From positions 515-60,193 of the forward strand of contig NZ_JACDCW010000009.1 in the NCBI RefSeq assembly GCF_013817345.1: a stretch of DNA of 59,679 bases, in the 5' to 3' direction. This stretch comes from Methylibium sp. GTDB taxonomy: Bacteria; Pseudomonadota; Gammaproteobacteria; Burkholderiales; Burkholderiaceae_C. Under the pieces are notes generated by a model. It saw only the letters and a list, made by a program, of their open reading frames with translations, made no database searches and was not told where the DNA came from. Both the position numbers and the translations under genes were made by a program. How positions within the stretch are numbered: position 1 is the stretch's first letter; every line of letters starts with the position of its first letter. Shown one piece after another: positions 22,317-31,300 of this stretch.

Positions 22317-23246
22317 TCACGCCGCAGGTTGAAACGGGACGATCCGTTGAATCAGCGCCGCACCGTCGCTCAGAAGAAAGCCCTTGAAGGCCTGCGCCAC
22401 CGGGGGCAGCCGTTTCTTCTTAAGGTGAACGACGTACCAGTTCAGCATCACCGGAAAACCCTGGACGTCGAGCACCCGCAGGCTGCCCGTCTTGAGCTCC
22501 TGGCTGATGGTGTGGGCCGACAGGAAGCTCACACCCATGCCGGCGATGACCGCCTGCTTGATGGTCTCGGTGCTCTTGATCTCCATGGCGATCCGGATGC
22601 TGCCGAGGTCGCCGCCCAGGCCCTCTTCCATCGAGTTCCAGGTGTCGGACCCCTTCTCGCGAACCACGAAGGGCTCGCGCATCAGGGTCGCCTTGGAGAT
22701 GCGCTTGCTGCCGACCAGCGGGTGCTCCGGGGCGGCGACGATCACGTAAGGGTGCGGCGCGAAGGGCTGGTTGACGGTCTCCAGACCCTCGGGCGGGCGC
22801 ACCATGATCGCCAAGTCGGTCAGGTTGTCCGCGATGTGGCTCAACAGCCCTTCGCGGTTGTGGACGGTGAAGTTGAGCGTCACGCCCTCATGGCGACTTG
22901 CAAACTCCACCAGGAGGTGAGGAAAGAAGTAGTCGCCGGCGCTGATCACCCCGACATTGAGCTTGCCGCCCGAGACGCCCTTGAACTGCGCCATGGCGTT
23001 TTCCGCCGCCTCGAACTGCTGGATGATGGCGCGGCTGATTTGCAGCAGTTCGCCGCCGGCGGGTGTGAGGTAGATCTTCTTGCCGAACTGCTCGAACAGC
23101 GCATTGCCGGCATGCTCTTCCAGCTTCTTGACCTGGGTCGATACGGCGGGCTGCGTCAGGTGCAGTTCTTCGGCCGCGCGCGAAAAGCTGAGCAGCCGCG
23201 CCACCGTTTCGAACACCTTGAGCTGACGCAGGGTCGCGTTCTTCAT
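22317..23246 (-). CDS. LysR-family transcriptional regulator (CbbR/QscR-like)
   Basis: 309 aa. The N-terminal winged helix has LKVFETVARLLSFSRAAEEL and LTQPAVSTQVKKLEE. The effector domain begins around residue 90 (LNVGVISAGDYFFPHLL), and this stretch resembles the CbbR subfamily, to which the Methylobacterium serine-cycle regulator QscR belongs. It lies 64 bp downstream of panE on the same strand and next to the serine-cycle cluster, so control of oxalate or C1 genes is plausible but inferred. The effector is unknown. Confidence 0.88.
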   Translation of the reverse strand: MKNATLRQLKVFETVARLLSFSRAAEELHLTQPAVSTQVKKLEEHAGNALFEQFGKKIYLTPAGGELLQISRAIIQQFEAAENAMAQFKGVSGGKLNVGVISAGDYFFPHLLVEFASRHEGVTLNFTVHNREGLLSHIADNLTDLAIMVRPPEGLETVNQPFAPHPYVIVAAPEHPLVGSKRISKATLMREPFVVREKGSDTWNSMEEGLGGDLGSIRIAMEIKSTETIKQAVIAGMGVSFLSAHTISQELKTGSLRVLDVQGFPVMLNWYVVHLKKKRLPPVAQAFKGFLLSDGAALIQRIVPFQPAA

Positions 23247-23310
23247 CCGGCATCACGGCTACGAGCGCGGCGAGGGCGCGGCATGGGTGCCGCGCCGGGA
23301 CCCGGGCCAC

Positions 23311-24321
23311 TCAGGCCATCTCTTGCAGTCGCACCTGGCCGCGTTGCTCTTCCATCATCTTGGCAAGGAGCTTGACCAGCGCATACATCGTGTCGATGTG
23401 CGGCGTGGGCGTGTCGGTCAGGCGGCCCAGTTCGACCACGGCACCCACGAGCGCATCGATTTCGGGCGCGCGCCCGGCTTCGATGTCCTGCAGCATCGAG
23501 GTCTTGTGTTTGCCCACCTTTTCGGCGCCGGCGATGCGCTTGTCGATCGTCACGCGGAACTCGATGCCGAGCTTGTGCGCCACCGCCTGGGCCTCGCGCA
23601 TCATCGAAGCGGCAAGCTCCTTCGTGAGCGGAAACTGGCAGATGTCCGCGAGCGTGGAATGCGACAGGGCGCTGATCGGGTTGAAGGTCAGGTTGCCCCA
23701 GAGCTTGAGCCAGATCTCCGAGCGAATGTTGTCGAGCACCGGCGCCTTGAAGCCGGCGTTGATGAAGCTCGCCGAGATCCGCTGAACGCGTTCGCTCGAG
23801 CTGCCGTCGAGTTCTCCCACCGGGAAGCGCTCGCCTTCGACATGCTTCACGACGCCCGGCGCCAACAACTCGGAGGCGGGGTACACCACGCAGCCGATCA
23901 CCCGGTGCGCCGGGATCTTCTCGCCGATGCGACCGCTGGCATCCACGCTGCTTACGCGCGTGCCCTTCAGCGCGCCGCCGTGCTCGTGGAAATACCAGTA
24001 CGGAATGCCGTTCTGCATGGTCACGACCGCGGTGTCGGGGCCGAACAGCTTGGGCACCTCGTCGGCCACCGCTTCCACCTGGTGCGCCTTCATCGCGAGG
24101 ATCACCACGTCCTGCGGGCCGGCTTCGGCATAGTCGTTGGTCGCCTTCACGTTCGACGCCACGTGCTCCACGCCGTCGTTCATGATGAGCTTGATGCCGT
24201 TCTTGCGAATGGCCTCCAGGTTCGCGCCGCGCACGATGAAGGTCACGTCTTCGCCCGCCAAGGCGAGTTTGGCCCCCACATACCCGCCGATCGCACCGGC
24301 ACCGATGATCGCTACTTTCAT
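23311..24321 (-). CDS. PanE/ApbA-family ketoacid reductase, candidate oxalyl-CoA reductase
   Basis: 336 aa. The N-terminal dinucleotide fold MKVAIIGAGAIGGYVGAKLA (GAGAIGG at 7-13) and the C-terminal ketopantoate-reductase domain (GNLTFNPISALSHSTL) are clear. By family it could be 2-dehydropantoate 2-reductase. In Methylobacterium extorquens a PanE homologue (PanE2) reduces oxalyl-CoA to glyoxylate, and this gene lies within an oxalate locus beside sucCD and near oxc-frc, so that role is favoured by context. The ATG at 24321 is preferred (GGAGTCGGAA upstream) over a TTG four codons earlier. It is preceded by the FAH gene at 34 bp. Confidence 0.85.
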   Translation of the reverse strand: MKVAIIGAGAIGGYVGAKLALAGEDVTFIVRGANLEAIRKNGIKLIMNDGVEHVASNVKATNDYAEAGPQDVVILAMKAHQVEAVADEVPKLFGPDTAVVTMQNGIPYWYFHEHGGALKGTRVSSVDASGRIGEKIPAHRVIGCVVYPASELLAPGVVKHVEGERFPVGELDGSSSERVQRISASFINAGFKAPVLDNIRSEIWLKLWGNLTFNPISALSHSTLADICQFPLTKELAASMMREAQAVAHKLGIEFRVTIDKRIAGAEKVGKHKTSMLQDIEAGRAPEIDALVGAVVELGRLTDTPTPHIDTMYALVKLLAKMMEEQRGQVRLQEMA

Positions 24322-24355
24322 TTCCGACTCCAAAAAAAAATTCTGCAGTGAGGCT

Positions 24356-25120
24356 CTACACGAAGCGATTGCTGAGCTTGCCGATTCCCGCGATTTCGAC
24401 CTCGACCAGGCTGCCGGGCTTCATTGAGCCGACGCCGATGGACGTGCCGCACAGGATCACGTCACCGGCGTAGAGCGTCATGTCCGCCGAGATGGCACTG
24501 ACCAGTTGCTCGACCGAAAACCGCATGTCGGAGATCGGATAGTCCTGCCGGACATCGCCGTTGAGCAGCGTCTTCACGGTAAGCGTCGCAGGGTCGAGCC
24601 CGGTGGCGACGACCGGGCCGAAGGGGCAGAAGGTGTCGAAGCTCTTGGCACGCACCCACTGGGCGAACGCCGGATCGCGGTTGATGATGTCGTTCAGCGT
24701 CACGTCGTTCGCGCAGGTGTAGCCGAACACGTGATCGAGCGCCTGTGCCTCAGGCACCGCGCTGCACGTCTTGCCGATGACGATGCCGAGCTCGCCTTCG
24801 AAAACAACCTTGCCTTCGCAGGCGGGCTTGCGAATCTCTTCGTCAGGATCGAGGTAGGAGTTGGGCGACTTGAGGAAGTACAGCGGCTCCTCGGGCGGCG
24901 CCAGACTCATCTTGTCGCCGAGCGCGTGGAAGTTGTTCCACAGCGCGATCACCTTGGTCGGAGCGCTCGGTGTCAGCAACCTGACATCGCTGAGTGACAG
25001 CACCGTGCCCGTGGGCTCGGAGCTGCCGAACATGTCGCCGTGCCGCTCGTGGATCCGGTCACCTTCCAGGGTACCGAAACCGAGCTTGCCGGCGTGATTG
25101 AAACGAAGCCATCTTTGCAT
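24356..25120 (-). CDS. Fumarylacetoacetate hydrolase (FAH) family protein
   Basis: 254 aa. The FAH fold is shown by the metal-binding stretch VFEGELGIVIGKTC, the block YTCANDVTLNDI and the C-terminal GDVILCGTSIGVG and PGSLVEVEIAGIG. Members hydrolyse or decarboxylate small acylpyruvates or oxaloacetate using a divalent metal. Here it lies between sucD (33 bp) and the PanE-like gene, so it belongs to the oxalate/C2 operon. Substrate unknown; oxaloacetate decarboxylation or acyl-CoA related hydrolysis are possibilities. Confidence 0.88.
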   Translation of the reverse strand: MQRWLRFNHAGKLGFGTLEGDRIHERHGDMFGSSEPTGTVLSLSDVRLLTPSAPTKVIALWNNFHALGDKMSLAPPEEPLYFLKSPNSYLDPDEEIRKPACEGKVVFEGELGIVIGKTCSAVPEAQALDHVFGYTCANDVTLNDIINRDPAFAQWVRAKSFDTFCPFGPVVATGLDPATLTVKTLLNGDVRQDYPISDMRFSVEQLVSAISADMTLYAGDVILCGTSIGVGSMKPGSLVEVEIAGIGKLSNRFV

Positions 25121-25153
25121 GCGCTGGTTTATACACGTCCGTTCGAAAGCAAT

Positions 25154-26035
25154 TCAGCGCTTGAGAACCGAATCAAGCAGCTTGCCCATCTCGGCCGGAT
25201 TGCGGGTGACACGAATGCCGCATTCCTCCATCACCGAAAGCTTTTCCTGGGCGGTGCCTTTTCCACCGGAAATGATGGCGCCCGCATGGCCCATGCGCTT
25301 GCCGGCAGGTGCGGTGACGCCGGCGATGAAGCCGACCACGGGCTTTTTCATGTTCTCCTTGACCCAGCGCGCGCAGGTTTCCTCGGCGTCGCCACCGATT
25401 TCGCCGACCATGATGACGGCGTCCGTCTCGGGGTCGTCGTTGAACATGCGCAGCACGTCGATGTGCTTGAGGCCGCTCACCGGGTCGCCCCCGATGCCGA
25501 CCACCGTCGACTGCCCGAGACCGAATTCGGCGAGTTGACCCGCCGCTTCATAGGTGAGTGTTCCCGAACGGGACACCACGCCGATGCGGCCCTTGCTGTG
25601 GATGTGCCCCGGCATGATGCCGATCTTGATCTCGCCCGGCGTGATCACGCCCGGGCAGTTGGGGCCGAGCAGGATCGTCTTGCTGCCCTGCATGCGGTGG
25701 CGGGTGCGGATCATGTCGCGCACCGGAATGCCTTCGGTGATGCACACGACCAGGTCGAGGCCCGCATCGACCGCTTCGTCGATCGCGGCCGCGGCGAAGG
25801 CAGGCGGCACGTAGATCACGGAGACGGTCGCCCCGGTTTGCTCTTTGGCGTCCTTCACCGTGCCGAAGATCGGAATGCCTTCGAAGTTTTCGCCGGCCTT
25901 CTTCGGATTGACGCCGGCGACGAAGCAGTTCTTGCCATTGCCGTACTCGCGGCACATGGCGGTGTGGAACTGCCCGGTCTTGCCGGTGATGCCCTGCGTG
26001 ATGACCTTGGTGTGCTGGTTGACGAGTATCGACAT
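25154..26035 (-). CDS. sucD: Succinyl-CoA synthetase alpha subunit
   Basis: 293 aa. It starts [20 protein letters not shown], with CoA-binding fold; the phospho-His is His250 in [23 protein letters not shown] and [14 protein letters not shown] are standard SucD blocks. The start codon lies 1 nt after the sucC stop, indicating translational coupling. It is distinct from the MtkB paralogue at 15962. Within an oxalate locus it may supply succinyl-CoA for activation of oxalate by CoA transfer. Confidence 0.95.
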   Translation of the reverse strand: MSILVNQHTKVITQGITGKTGQFHTAMCREYGNGKNCFVAGVNPKKAGENFEGIPIFGTVKDAKEQTGATVSVIYVPPAFAAAAIDEAVDAGLDLVVCITEGIPVRDMIRTRHRMQGSKTILLGPNCPGVITPGEIKIGIMPGHIHSKGRIGVVSRSGTLTYEAAGQLAEFGLGQSTVVGIGGDPVSGLKHIDVLRMFNDDPETDAVIMVGEIGGDAEETCARWVKENMKKPVVGFIAGVTAPAGKRMGHAGAIISGGKGTAQEKLSVMEECGIRVTRNPAEMGKLLDSVLKR

Positions 26036-26036
26036 C

Positions 26037-27203
26037 TCATTGCCCCCTGGCCGCGGCCACGACTTTTTCGGCGGCCTCAGCCATGTTGTTCGCGGCAATG
26101 ATCGGCAAGCCCGACTCCGCCAGAATTTTCTTGCCCAAGTCTTCGTTGGTGCCCTTCATGCGCACCACGAGCGGCACCTTCAGATCGACCTGCCGGGCTG
26201 CGGCGACGACGCCGTTGGCGATCACGTCGCACTTCATGATGCCGCCAAAGATGTTGACGAGGATGGCCTGCAGGTTCGGGTTGCGCAGCATGAGCTTGAA
26301 CGCTTCGGTCACCTTCTCGGTCGTGGCACCGCCGCCGACATCGAGAAAGTTCGCCGGCGAGCCGCCATAGAGCTTGATCACGTCCATCGTGGCCATGGCC
26401 AGGCCCGCACCGTTGACCAGGCAGCCGATGTTGCCGTCCAGCGAGATGTAGGCCAGGTCGAATTTCGCGGCTTCGATCTCCGCCGGGTCTTCTTCGTCCA
26501 GATCGCGCAGCGAAACGATGTCCGTCTGGCGAAAGAGTGCGTTGGAATCGAAGTTGAACTTGGCGTCGAGCGCAATCACGCGGTCATCGCCGGTCAGGAT
26601 CAAGGGGTTGATCTCGGCGAGCGAGGCGTCGGATTCATCGAACGCGCGGTAGAGGTTCTGCATGAAGGCGCGGGCCTGAGGCAACGACCCTTCGGGCACG
26701 CCGATCTTTCGGGCAACGTCGTCCGCCTCGGCGTCTTTCAGCCCCGCGACCGGGTCGATGAACACCTTGTGGATCTTTTCGGGCGTGTGCGCCGCGACTT
26801 CCTCGATGTCCATGCCGCCTTCGCTGGAGGCCATCAGGGCGACACGCTGGCTCGCCCGGTCGACCACCATGCCGACATAGAGCTCCTTCTTGATGTCGGC
26901 GCCCTCCTCGACCAGGAGCCGCTTCACCAGGCGCCCTTCGGGGCCCGTCTGGTGAGTCACCAGGGTCATGCCCAGAATCTGAGAAGCGTGCTGGCGGACC
27001 TCTTCGATGGATTTCGCCACCTTGACGCCACCGCCCTTGCCGCGGCCGCCGGCGTGAATCTGGGCTTTCACCACCCAGAGTTTTCCGCCCAGCTTTTCCG
27101 CCGCCTGCACGGCCTCGTCTGCAGAAAAGCACGGGAGACCCTGAGGGGTCACGACGCCGTACTTGCGCAGTATTTCTTTGCCTTGGTATTCGTGGATATT
27201 CAT
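26037..27203 (-). CDS. sucC: Succinyl-CoA synthetase beta subunit
   Basis: 388 aa. [17 protein letters not shown] opens the ATP-grasp domain; [30 protein letters not shown] and [16 protein letters not shown] are typical SucC blocks. The ATG at 27203 is chosen because homologues start with MNIHEYQ; the frame is open upstream but into the stop region of the neighbouring gene. It is cotranscribed with sucD. Confidence 0.95.
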   Translation of the reverse strand: MNIHEYQGKEILRKYGVVTPQGLPCFSADEAVQAAEKLGGKLWVVKAQIHAGGRGKGGGVKVAKSIEEVRQHASQILGMTLVTHQTGPEGRLVKRLLVEEGADIKKELYVGMVVDRASQRVALMASSEGGMDIEEVAAHTPEKIHKVFIDPVAGLKDAEADDVARKIGVPEGSLPQARAFMQNLYRAFDESDASLAEINPLILTGDDRVIALDAKFNFDSNALFRQTDIVSLRDLDEEDPAEIEAAKFDLAYISLDGNIGCLVNGAGLAMATMDVIKLYGGSPANFLDVGGGATTEKVTEAFKLMLRNPNLQAILVNIFGGIMKCDVIANGVVAAARQVDLKVPLVVRMKGTNEDLGKKILAESGLPIIAANNMAEAAEKVVAAARGQ

Positions 27204-27222
27204 GCCGGTCCTTGTGCGCGGA

Positions 27223-27558
27223 TCAAGCGCCCACCTCGCCGGCCCGGGCCTCGGCCCAGTTGAAATATCGGGAAGCGACCGGGCCCGAACACTCCTCGGT
27301 CTGGCGGCAATCCGCCTTCTTGGCCTCGATGGCATTGATCAGGAAGTCGGCGTCGTACGCCGCCAGCAAGTGGGTCTGACGGGTGCGCAGGTAGATCCTG
27401 ACACGCTCTCTGGCATCGGAGATGGACTGCAGCTCGTTGTAGGTATCGGTATCCCAGTACCACCGCAGACCCAAGGCGTGGAACGCCGCGTTGTACGCGT
27501 TGCGTTCGATCTCTTCCGCATCGGATCCGAAACCCTGCGAGGACGTTACTTTCGACAT
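27223..27558 (-). CDS. Conserved-looking small hypothetical protein
   Basis: 111 aa, not recognised. Soluble, acidic and helical-looking, with aromatic-rich [20 protein letters not shown] and a C-terminal [12 protein letters not shown] segment carrying two cysteines. The ATG at 27558 has an excellent AAAGGAGAGTTGGC site. The stop is 19 bp before sucC, so it heads the sucCD-FAH-panE transcription unit. A structural or regulatory role in that unit is possible. Confidence 0.75.
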   Translation of the reverse strand: MSKVTSSQGFGSDAEEIERNAYNAAFHALGLRWYWDTDTYNELQSISDARERVRIYLRTRQTHLLAAYDADFLINAIEAKKADCRQTEECSGPVASRYFNWAEARAGEVGA

Positions 27559-27619
27559 GCCAACTCTCCTTTGTCTGTTGAGGTAACGGTGGGTACCGGA
27601 CTCCGGTGTCACCGCCCTG

Positions 27620-27680
27620 CTTGAGAACAATATAGGTCGGCGGTTCGATAATTCATAGTTAAACAATTTTATAAAGATCA
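27620..27680 (-). promoter_or_regulatory. AT-rich putative promoter region for the sucCD operon
   Basis: A short AT-rich island in otherwise GC-rich DNA, 60-120 bp upstream of the 111-aa gene. On the - strand it contains TATAAA, TATGAAT and TATATT, but no clear TTGACA-like -35 box at correct spacing. This could be an activator-dependent promoter. Confidence 0.35.
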
Positions 27681-27721
27681 TGTCCTACAGGTTATGGATA
27701 GGTCGTTCACCGCGCGCAACG

Positions 27722-27753
27722 AAAAGGGGTGAGCGACGGTAATCGCTCACCCC
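27722..27753 (-). terminator. Rho-independent terminator after the oxc-frc-synthetase unit
   Basis: A 10-bp perfect stem GGGGTGAGCG (27726-27735) with CGCTCACCCC (27744-27753) and an 8-nt loop. For leftward transcripts it is followed by UUUU (AAAA at 27722-27725). It lies 21 bp after the synthetase stop codon and separates it from the sucCD operon. Confidence 0.88.
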
Positions 27754-27774
27754 GTACCAAACGGCTCGGCTCGC

Positions 27775-29904
27775 TTAGAGCAGGCCGGCCCCTCGCGCCC
27801 ATTGGTACTTGGCACCCAGGACAGCTACCGGTATTTCCGTCGAATACGCATATGCCGGAATACCGTGCTCATACAAATACTGCGCCGCCTCTTCGACCTG
27901 GACGTCGCCGGCCAGTGAAGCCACGATGGGCTTTTCGATGCCCTTGGCGCGCATCTCGTCGCGTGCTTCGACGATGATCTTCGCGAAGGTCATCGGCGGC
28001 GTGATGATCGTGTGCCAGTAGCCCAGAATCAGCGAGTGGATGCGGTCGTCCTCCAGACCCAGCAAGACGGTGTTCTTATAGGTCTGGGGCGGCTCGCCGC
28101 CGGTGATGTCGACCGGATTGCCGGCCGCGCCGAAGGGCGGGATGAACTTGCGGAAGGCCTTGTCGAGATCGTCCGGCATCGGCATCAGCGACAGCTTGTT
28201 GTCGACGCAGGCATCCGACAGCAGCACGCCCGAGCCACCGGCGCCGGTGATGATGACCACGTTCTCGCCCTTGGGCGTCGGCAGCACCGGCACGCCACGC
28301 GCGAACTCGAGCAAATCCCGCAGGCTGCGGGCGCGGATCACGCCGACCTGCTTGAACACGTCCTCGTAGATCTTGTCGTTGCCGGCCAGCGCACCCGTGT
28401 GCGAACTGGCGGCCTTCGCACCCGCCGAGGTGCGGCCCGCCTTGAGCACGATTACCGGCTTCTTCTTCGAAACCCGGCGCGCGACTTCCGCGAAAGCGCG
28501 GCCGTCCTTCAGGTCTTCGCAATGCTGGGCGATCACCTTGGTGTTCGGGTCCTGCTCGAAGAAGATCAGCAGGTCGTCCTCGTCGATGTCCGACTTGTTG
28601 CCCAAGCCGACGATCGCCGAGACACCCATCTTGGCCGAGCGGCTGAAGCCGATGATCGCCATGCCGATGCCGCCCGATTGCGAGGACAGCGCCGCGCTGC
28701 CCTTCACGTCATAGGACGTGCAGAAGGTGGCGCACAGGTTGGCCGGCGTGTAGTAGAAGCCGTAGATGTTCGGCCCCATCAGGCGGATGTTGTACTTGCG
28801 GCCGATCTTGACGAGCTCTTCCTGCATCTCGTGCTCGCCGGTCTCGGCGAAGCCGGAGGGGATGAGTACCGCGCCGGCGATCTTCTTCTCGCCGCATTCC
28901 GTGAGCGCACCGGCGACGAACTTCGCGGGGATCGCGAACACCGCGGTGTCGATCTCGCCCGGAACGTCCTTGACGCTCTTGAAAGCCTTGTAGCCCAGGA
29001 TCTCGGTGGCCTTCGGGTGGATCGGATAGATGTTGCCCTTGTAGCCACCGTTGATGAGGTTCTTCATCACCGAGTTTCCGATCTTGCCGTCCTCGGCCGA
29101 GGCGCCGATCACGGCCACCGACTTGGGCTGCATGATCCGGCTCATCGAGCTCAGCACATCGGCTTCGGCCGGGCGATGGCGCGGCTGCTTCGGCGCGAAG
29201 TCGACCACGATACGCACGTCGGCGGCGATCGCGCTGTCCTTCGAGGCGAACACCGGGTTCAGGTCCAGCTCGGAGATTTCCGGGAAGTCGGTGACCAGCT
29301 CGCTCACGCCGACGATCAGCTTGGCGAGCGCCTCGCGATCGACCGGGTCGCTGCCGCGCACGCCCTTGAGCATTTCGGCGGCCTGGATGCCGTCGAGCAT
29401 CGAGAACGCGTCTTCCTTGGTGGCGGGGGCCAGGCGGAAGGTGATGTCCTTGAGCACCTCGACCAGCACGCCGCCCAGACCGAAGGCCACCAGCTTGCCG
29501 AAGCTGTCGTCGGTGACCGCGCCGATGATGACTTCCTGGCCGCCCTTGAGCATCTGCTGAACCTGAACGCCCAGGATCTGCGCGTCGGCCTTGTACTTCT
29601 TGGCGTTGGCAATGATCGTGTCATAGCCCTTGGCCGCCTCGTCGGCGCTCTTCACGCCGACGATCACGCCGCCGGCTTCCGTCTTGTGCAGGATGTCGGG
29701 CGAGACGATCTTCATCACCACCGGAAAGCCCATAGCGGCCGCCAGCTTCTGCGCCTCGGCGGCGTTCGCCGCAACGCCTTCCTGGGGCACCGCGATGCCG
29801 TAGGCGTCGCACACCAGCTTGCCCTCGGGCGCGGTGAGCGAATCTCGGCCCGCCGCCTTGACGGCGTCGAGAATTTTTCTGACTTTGGCCTTGTCTTTGC
29901 TCAT
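27775..29904 (-). CDS. ADP-forming acyl-CoA synthetase (acetate-CoA ligase family), beta-alpha fusion
   Basis: 709 aa. An ATP-grasp domain comes first (about 1-240; GFPVVMKIVSPDILHKTEAGG, then AFGLGGVLVEVLKD). It is followed by a CoA-binding domain (from about 255; QPKSVAVIGASAEDGKIG) and a ligase domain with conserved His in SSHTGALAG. Such enzymes interconvert acyl-CoA plus ADP plus Pi with acid plus CoA plus ATP. It lies 103 bp after frc on the same strand, so formyl-CoA or oxalyl-CoA is the likely substrate. It could recover ATP from formyl-CoA or activate oxalate. This substrate assignment is inference. Confidence 0.88.
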   Translation of the reverse strand: MSKDKAKVRKILDAVKAAGRDSLTAPEGKLVCDAYGIAVPQEGVAANAAEAQKLAAAMGFPVVMKIVSPDILHKTEAGGVIVGVKSADEAAKGYDTIIANAKKYKADAQILGVQVQQMLKGGQEVIIGAVTDDSFGKLVAFGLGGVLVEVLKDITFRLAPATKEDAFSMLDGIQAAEMLKGVRGSDPVDREALAKLIVGVSELVTDFPEISELDLNPVFASKDSAIAADVRIVVDFAPKQPRHRPAEADVLSSMSRIMQPKSVAVIGASAEDGKIGNSVMKNLINGGYKGNIYPIHPKATEILGYKAFKSVKDVPGEIDTAVFAIPAKFVAGALTECGEKKIAGAVLIPSGFAETGEHEMQEELVKIGRKYNIRLMGPNIYGFYYTPANLCATFCTSYDVKGSAALSSQSGGIGMAIIGFSRSAKMGVSAIVGLGNKSDIDEDDLLIFFEQDPNTKVIAQHCEDLKDGRAFAEVARRVSKKKPVIVLKAGRTSAGAKAASSHTGALAGNDKIYEDVFKQVGVIRARSLRDLLEFARGVPVLPTPKGENVVIITGAGGSGVLLSDACVDNKLSLMPMPDDLDKAFRKFIPPFGAAGNPVDITGGEPPQTYKNTVLLGLEDDRIHSLILGYWHTIITPPMTFAKIIVEARDEMRAKGIEKPIVASLAGDVQVEEAAQYLYEHGIPAYAYSTEIPVAVLGAKYQWARGAGLL

Positions 29905-30007
29905 GGTGCTTTCCTCGGTAAGGAGTGGTTGTTGCCGCGGATGGCAGGGAACTGCTCCGCCACTGCGCGCGATAACGCGCAGGGCAAGGCGCCTTGCGGC
30001 AGGGGGG

Positions 30008-31255
30008 TTAGATCACGCGCTCGGAGCGCAATGCGGCGATGTCGTCGGCGCTGTAGCCGAGCTGGGTCAGCACCTCTTCGGTGTGCTCGCCGAGCAGCGG
30101 CGAACGGGTGACATCGGTGGCGCTGTCGGACATCTTGATCGGGTTGCCGACCGTGAGGTACTTGCCGCGCTTGGGATGGTCGATCTCGACGATCGTGCCG
30201 GTCTCGCGCAGCGACGGGTCCTCAGCGATCTCCTTCATTGACAGGATCGGGCCGCAAGGAATGTCGAACTCGTTGAGGATGTCCATCGCCTCGAACTTGG
30301 TCTTGGTCATCGTCCACTGCTCGATGCGCGCGAAGATCGGCTTCAAGTGCAGCAGGCGCGCCTGCGGCGTCGCGTAGGCGGGCTCGGTGATCCAGTCTTC
30401 CTGGCCGATCACCTTGCAGATGGCCTTCCACACGGCCGCCTGCGTGATGAAGTAGATGTAGGCATTGGGGTCGGTCTCCCAGCCCTTGCACTTGAGAATC
30501 CAGCCCGGCTGGCCGCCGCCCGAGGCATTGCCGGCGCGCGGCACCGCTTCGCCGAACTCGCCGTCCGGGTACTGCGGGTACTCGTGCATGGTGCCGGTGC
30601 GCTCCAGGCGCTGCTGGTCGCGCAGCTTCACGCGGCACAGGTTGAGCACGGCGTCCTGCATCGGCGCCAGCACCTTCTGACCACGACCCGTGGTGTTGCG
30701 CTGGTACAGCGCGGCGACGATACCCAGGGCCAGGTGCAGCCCGGTGCCGCTGTCGCCGATCTGCGCGCCGGTGACCATCGGCGGGCCGTCGTCGAAGCCT
30801 GTCGTGGAGGCCGAGCCGCCAGCGCATTGCGCCACGTTCTCGTAGACCTTGCAGTCCTCGTACTTGCCAGGGCCGAAGCCCTTGACCGAGGCCACGATCA
30901 TGCGCGGGTTGAGCTTCTGGATGTGCTCCCAGGTCACGCCCATGCGGTCGAGCGCGCCCGGCGCGAAATTCTCGACCAGCACGTCGCACTGCTTGATCAG
31001 CGTGTCGAGAACCTGTTTGCCCTTGGGGTTCTTGGTGTCGAGCGTGATCGAGCGCTTGTTGTGGTTGAGCATCGTGAAATACAGGCTGTCCACGTCGGGG
31101 ATGTCGCGCAGTTGCCCCCGCGTGGCGTCGCCCTCGCCGGCTCGCTCCACCTTGATGACGTCGGCGCCGAACCAGGCCAGCAACTGTGTGCAGGTAGGGC
31201 CCGACTGAACGTGCGTGAAGTCGAGAATGCGAACGCCGTCTAGTGCTTTGCTCAT
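30008..31255 (-). CDS. frc: Formyl-CoA:oxalate CoA-transferase
   Basis: Class III CoA-transferase moving CoA from formyl-CoA (or succinyl-CoA) to oxalate. 415 aa, slightly shorter than the Oxalobacter enzyme. It starts [20 protein letters not shown]. Catalytic Asp168 is in [10 protein letters not shown], and the mobile glycine loop GGGQPGW starts at 246. [14 protein letters not shown] and LKCKGWETD match Frc closely rather than CaiB or BaiF. It lies 45 bp downstream of oxc. Confidence 0.95.
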   Translation of the reverse strand: MSKALDGVRILDFTHVQSGPTCTQLLAWFGADVIKVERAGEGDATRGQLRDIPDVDSLYFTMLNHNKRSITLDTKNPKGKQVLDTLIKQCDVLVENFAPGALDRMGVTWEHIQKLNPRMIVASVKGFGPGKYEDCKVYENVAQCAGGSASTTGFDDGPPMVTGAQIGDSGTGLHLALGIVAALYQRNTTGRGQKVLAPMQDAVLNLCRVKLRDQQRLERTGTMHEYPQYPDGEFGEAVPRAGNASGGGQPGWILKCKGWETDPNAYIYFITQAAVWKAICKVIGQEDWITEPAYATPQARLLHLKPIFARIEQWTMTKTKFEAMDILNEFDIPCGPILSMKEIAEDPSLRETGTIVEIDHPKRGKYLTVGNPIKMSDSATDVTRSPLLGEHTEEVLTQLGYSADDIAALRSERVI

Positions 31256-31300
31256 GGGAATCTTTCGTTGACTGTGGTGGGTGCTTCCAGGGCCCGCACC

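Noticed and set aside
26037-27203. Assignment as a second malate thiokinase beta subunit
   Set aside because: [10 protein letters not shown] and the N-terminus are of the SucC type, whereas MtkA has FAGINRCDW.
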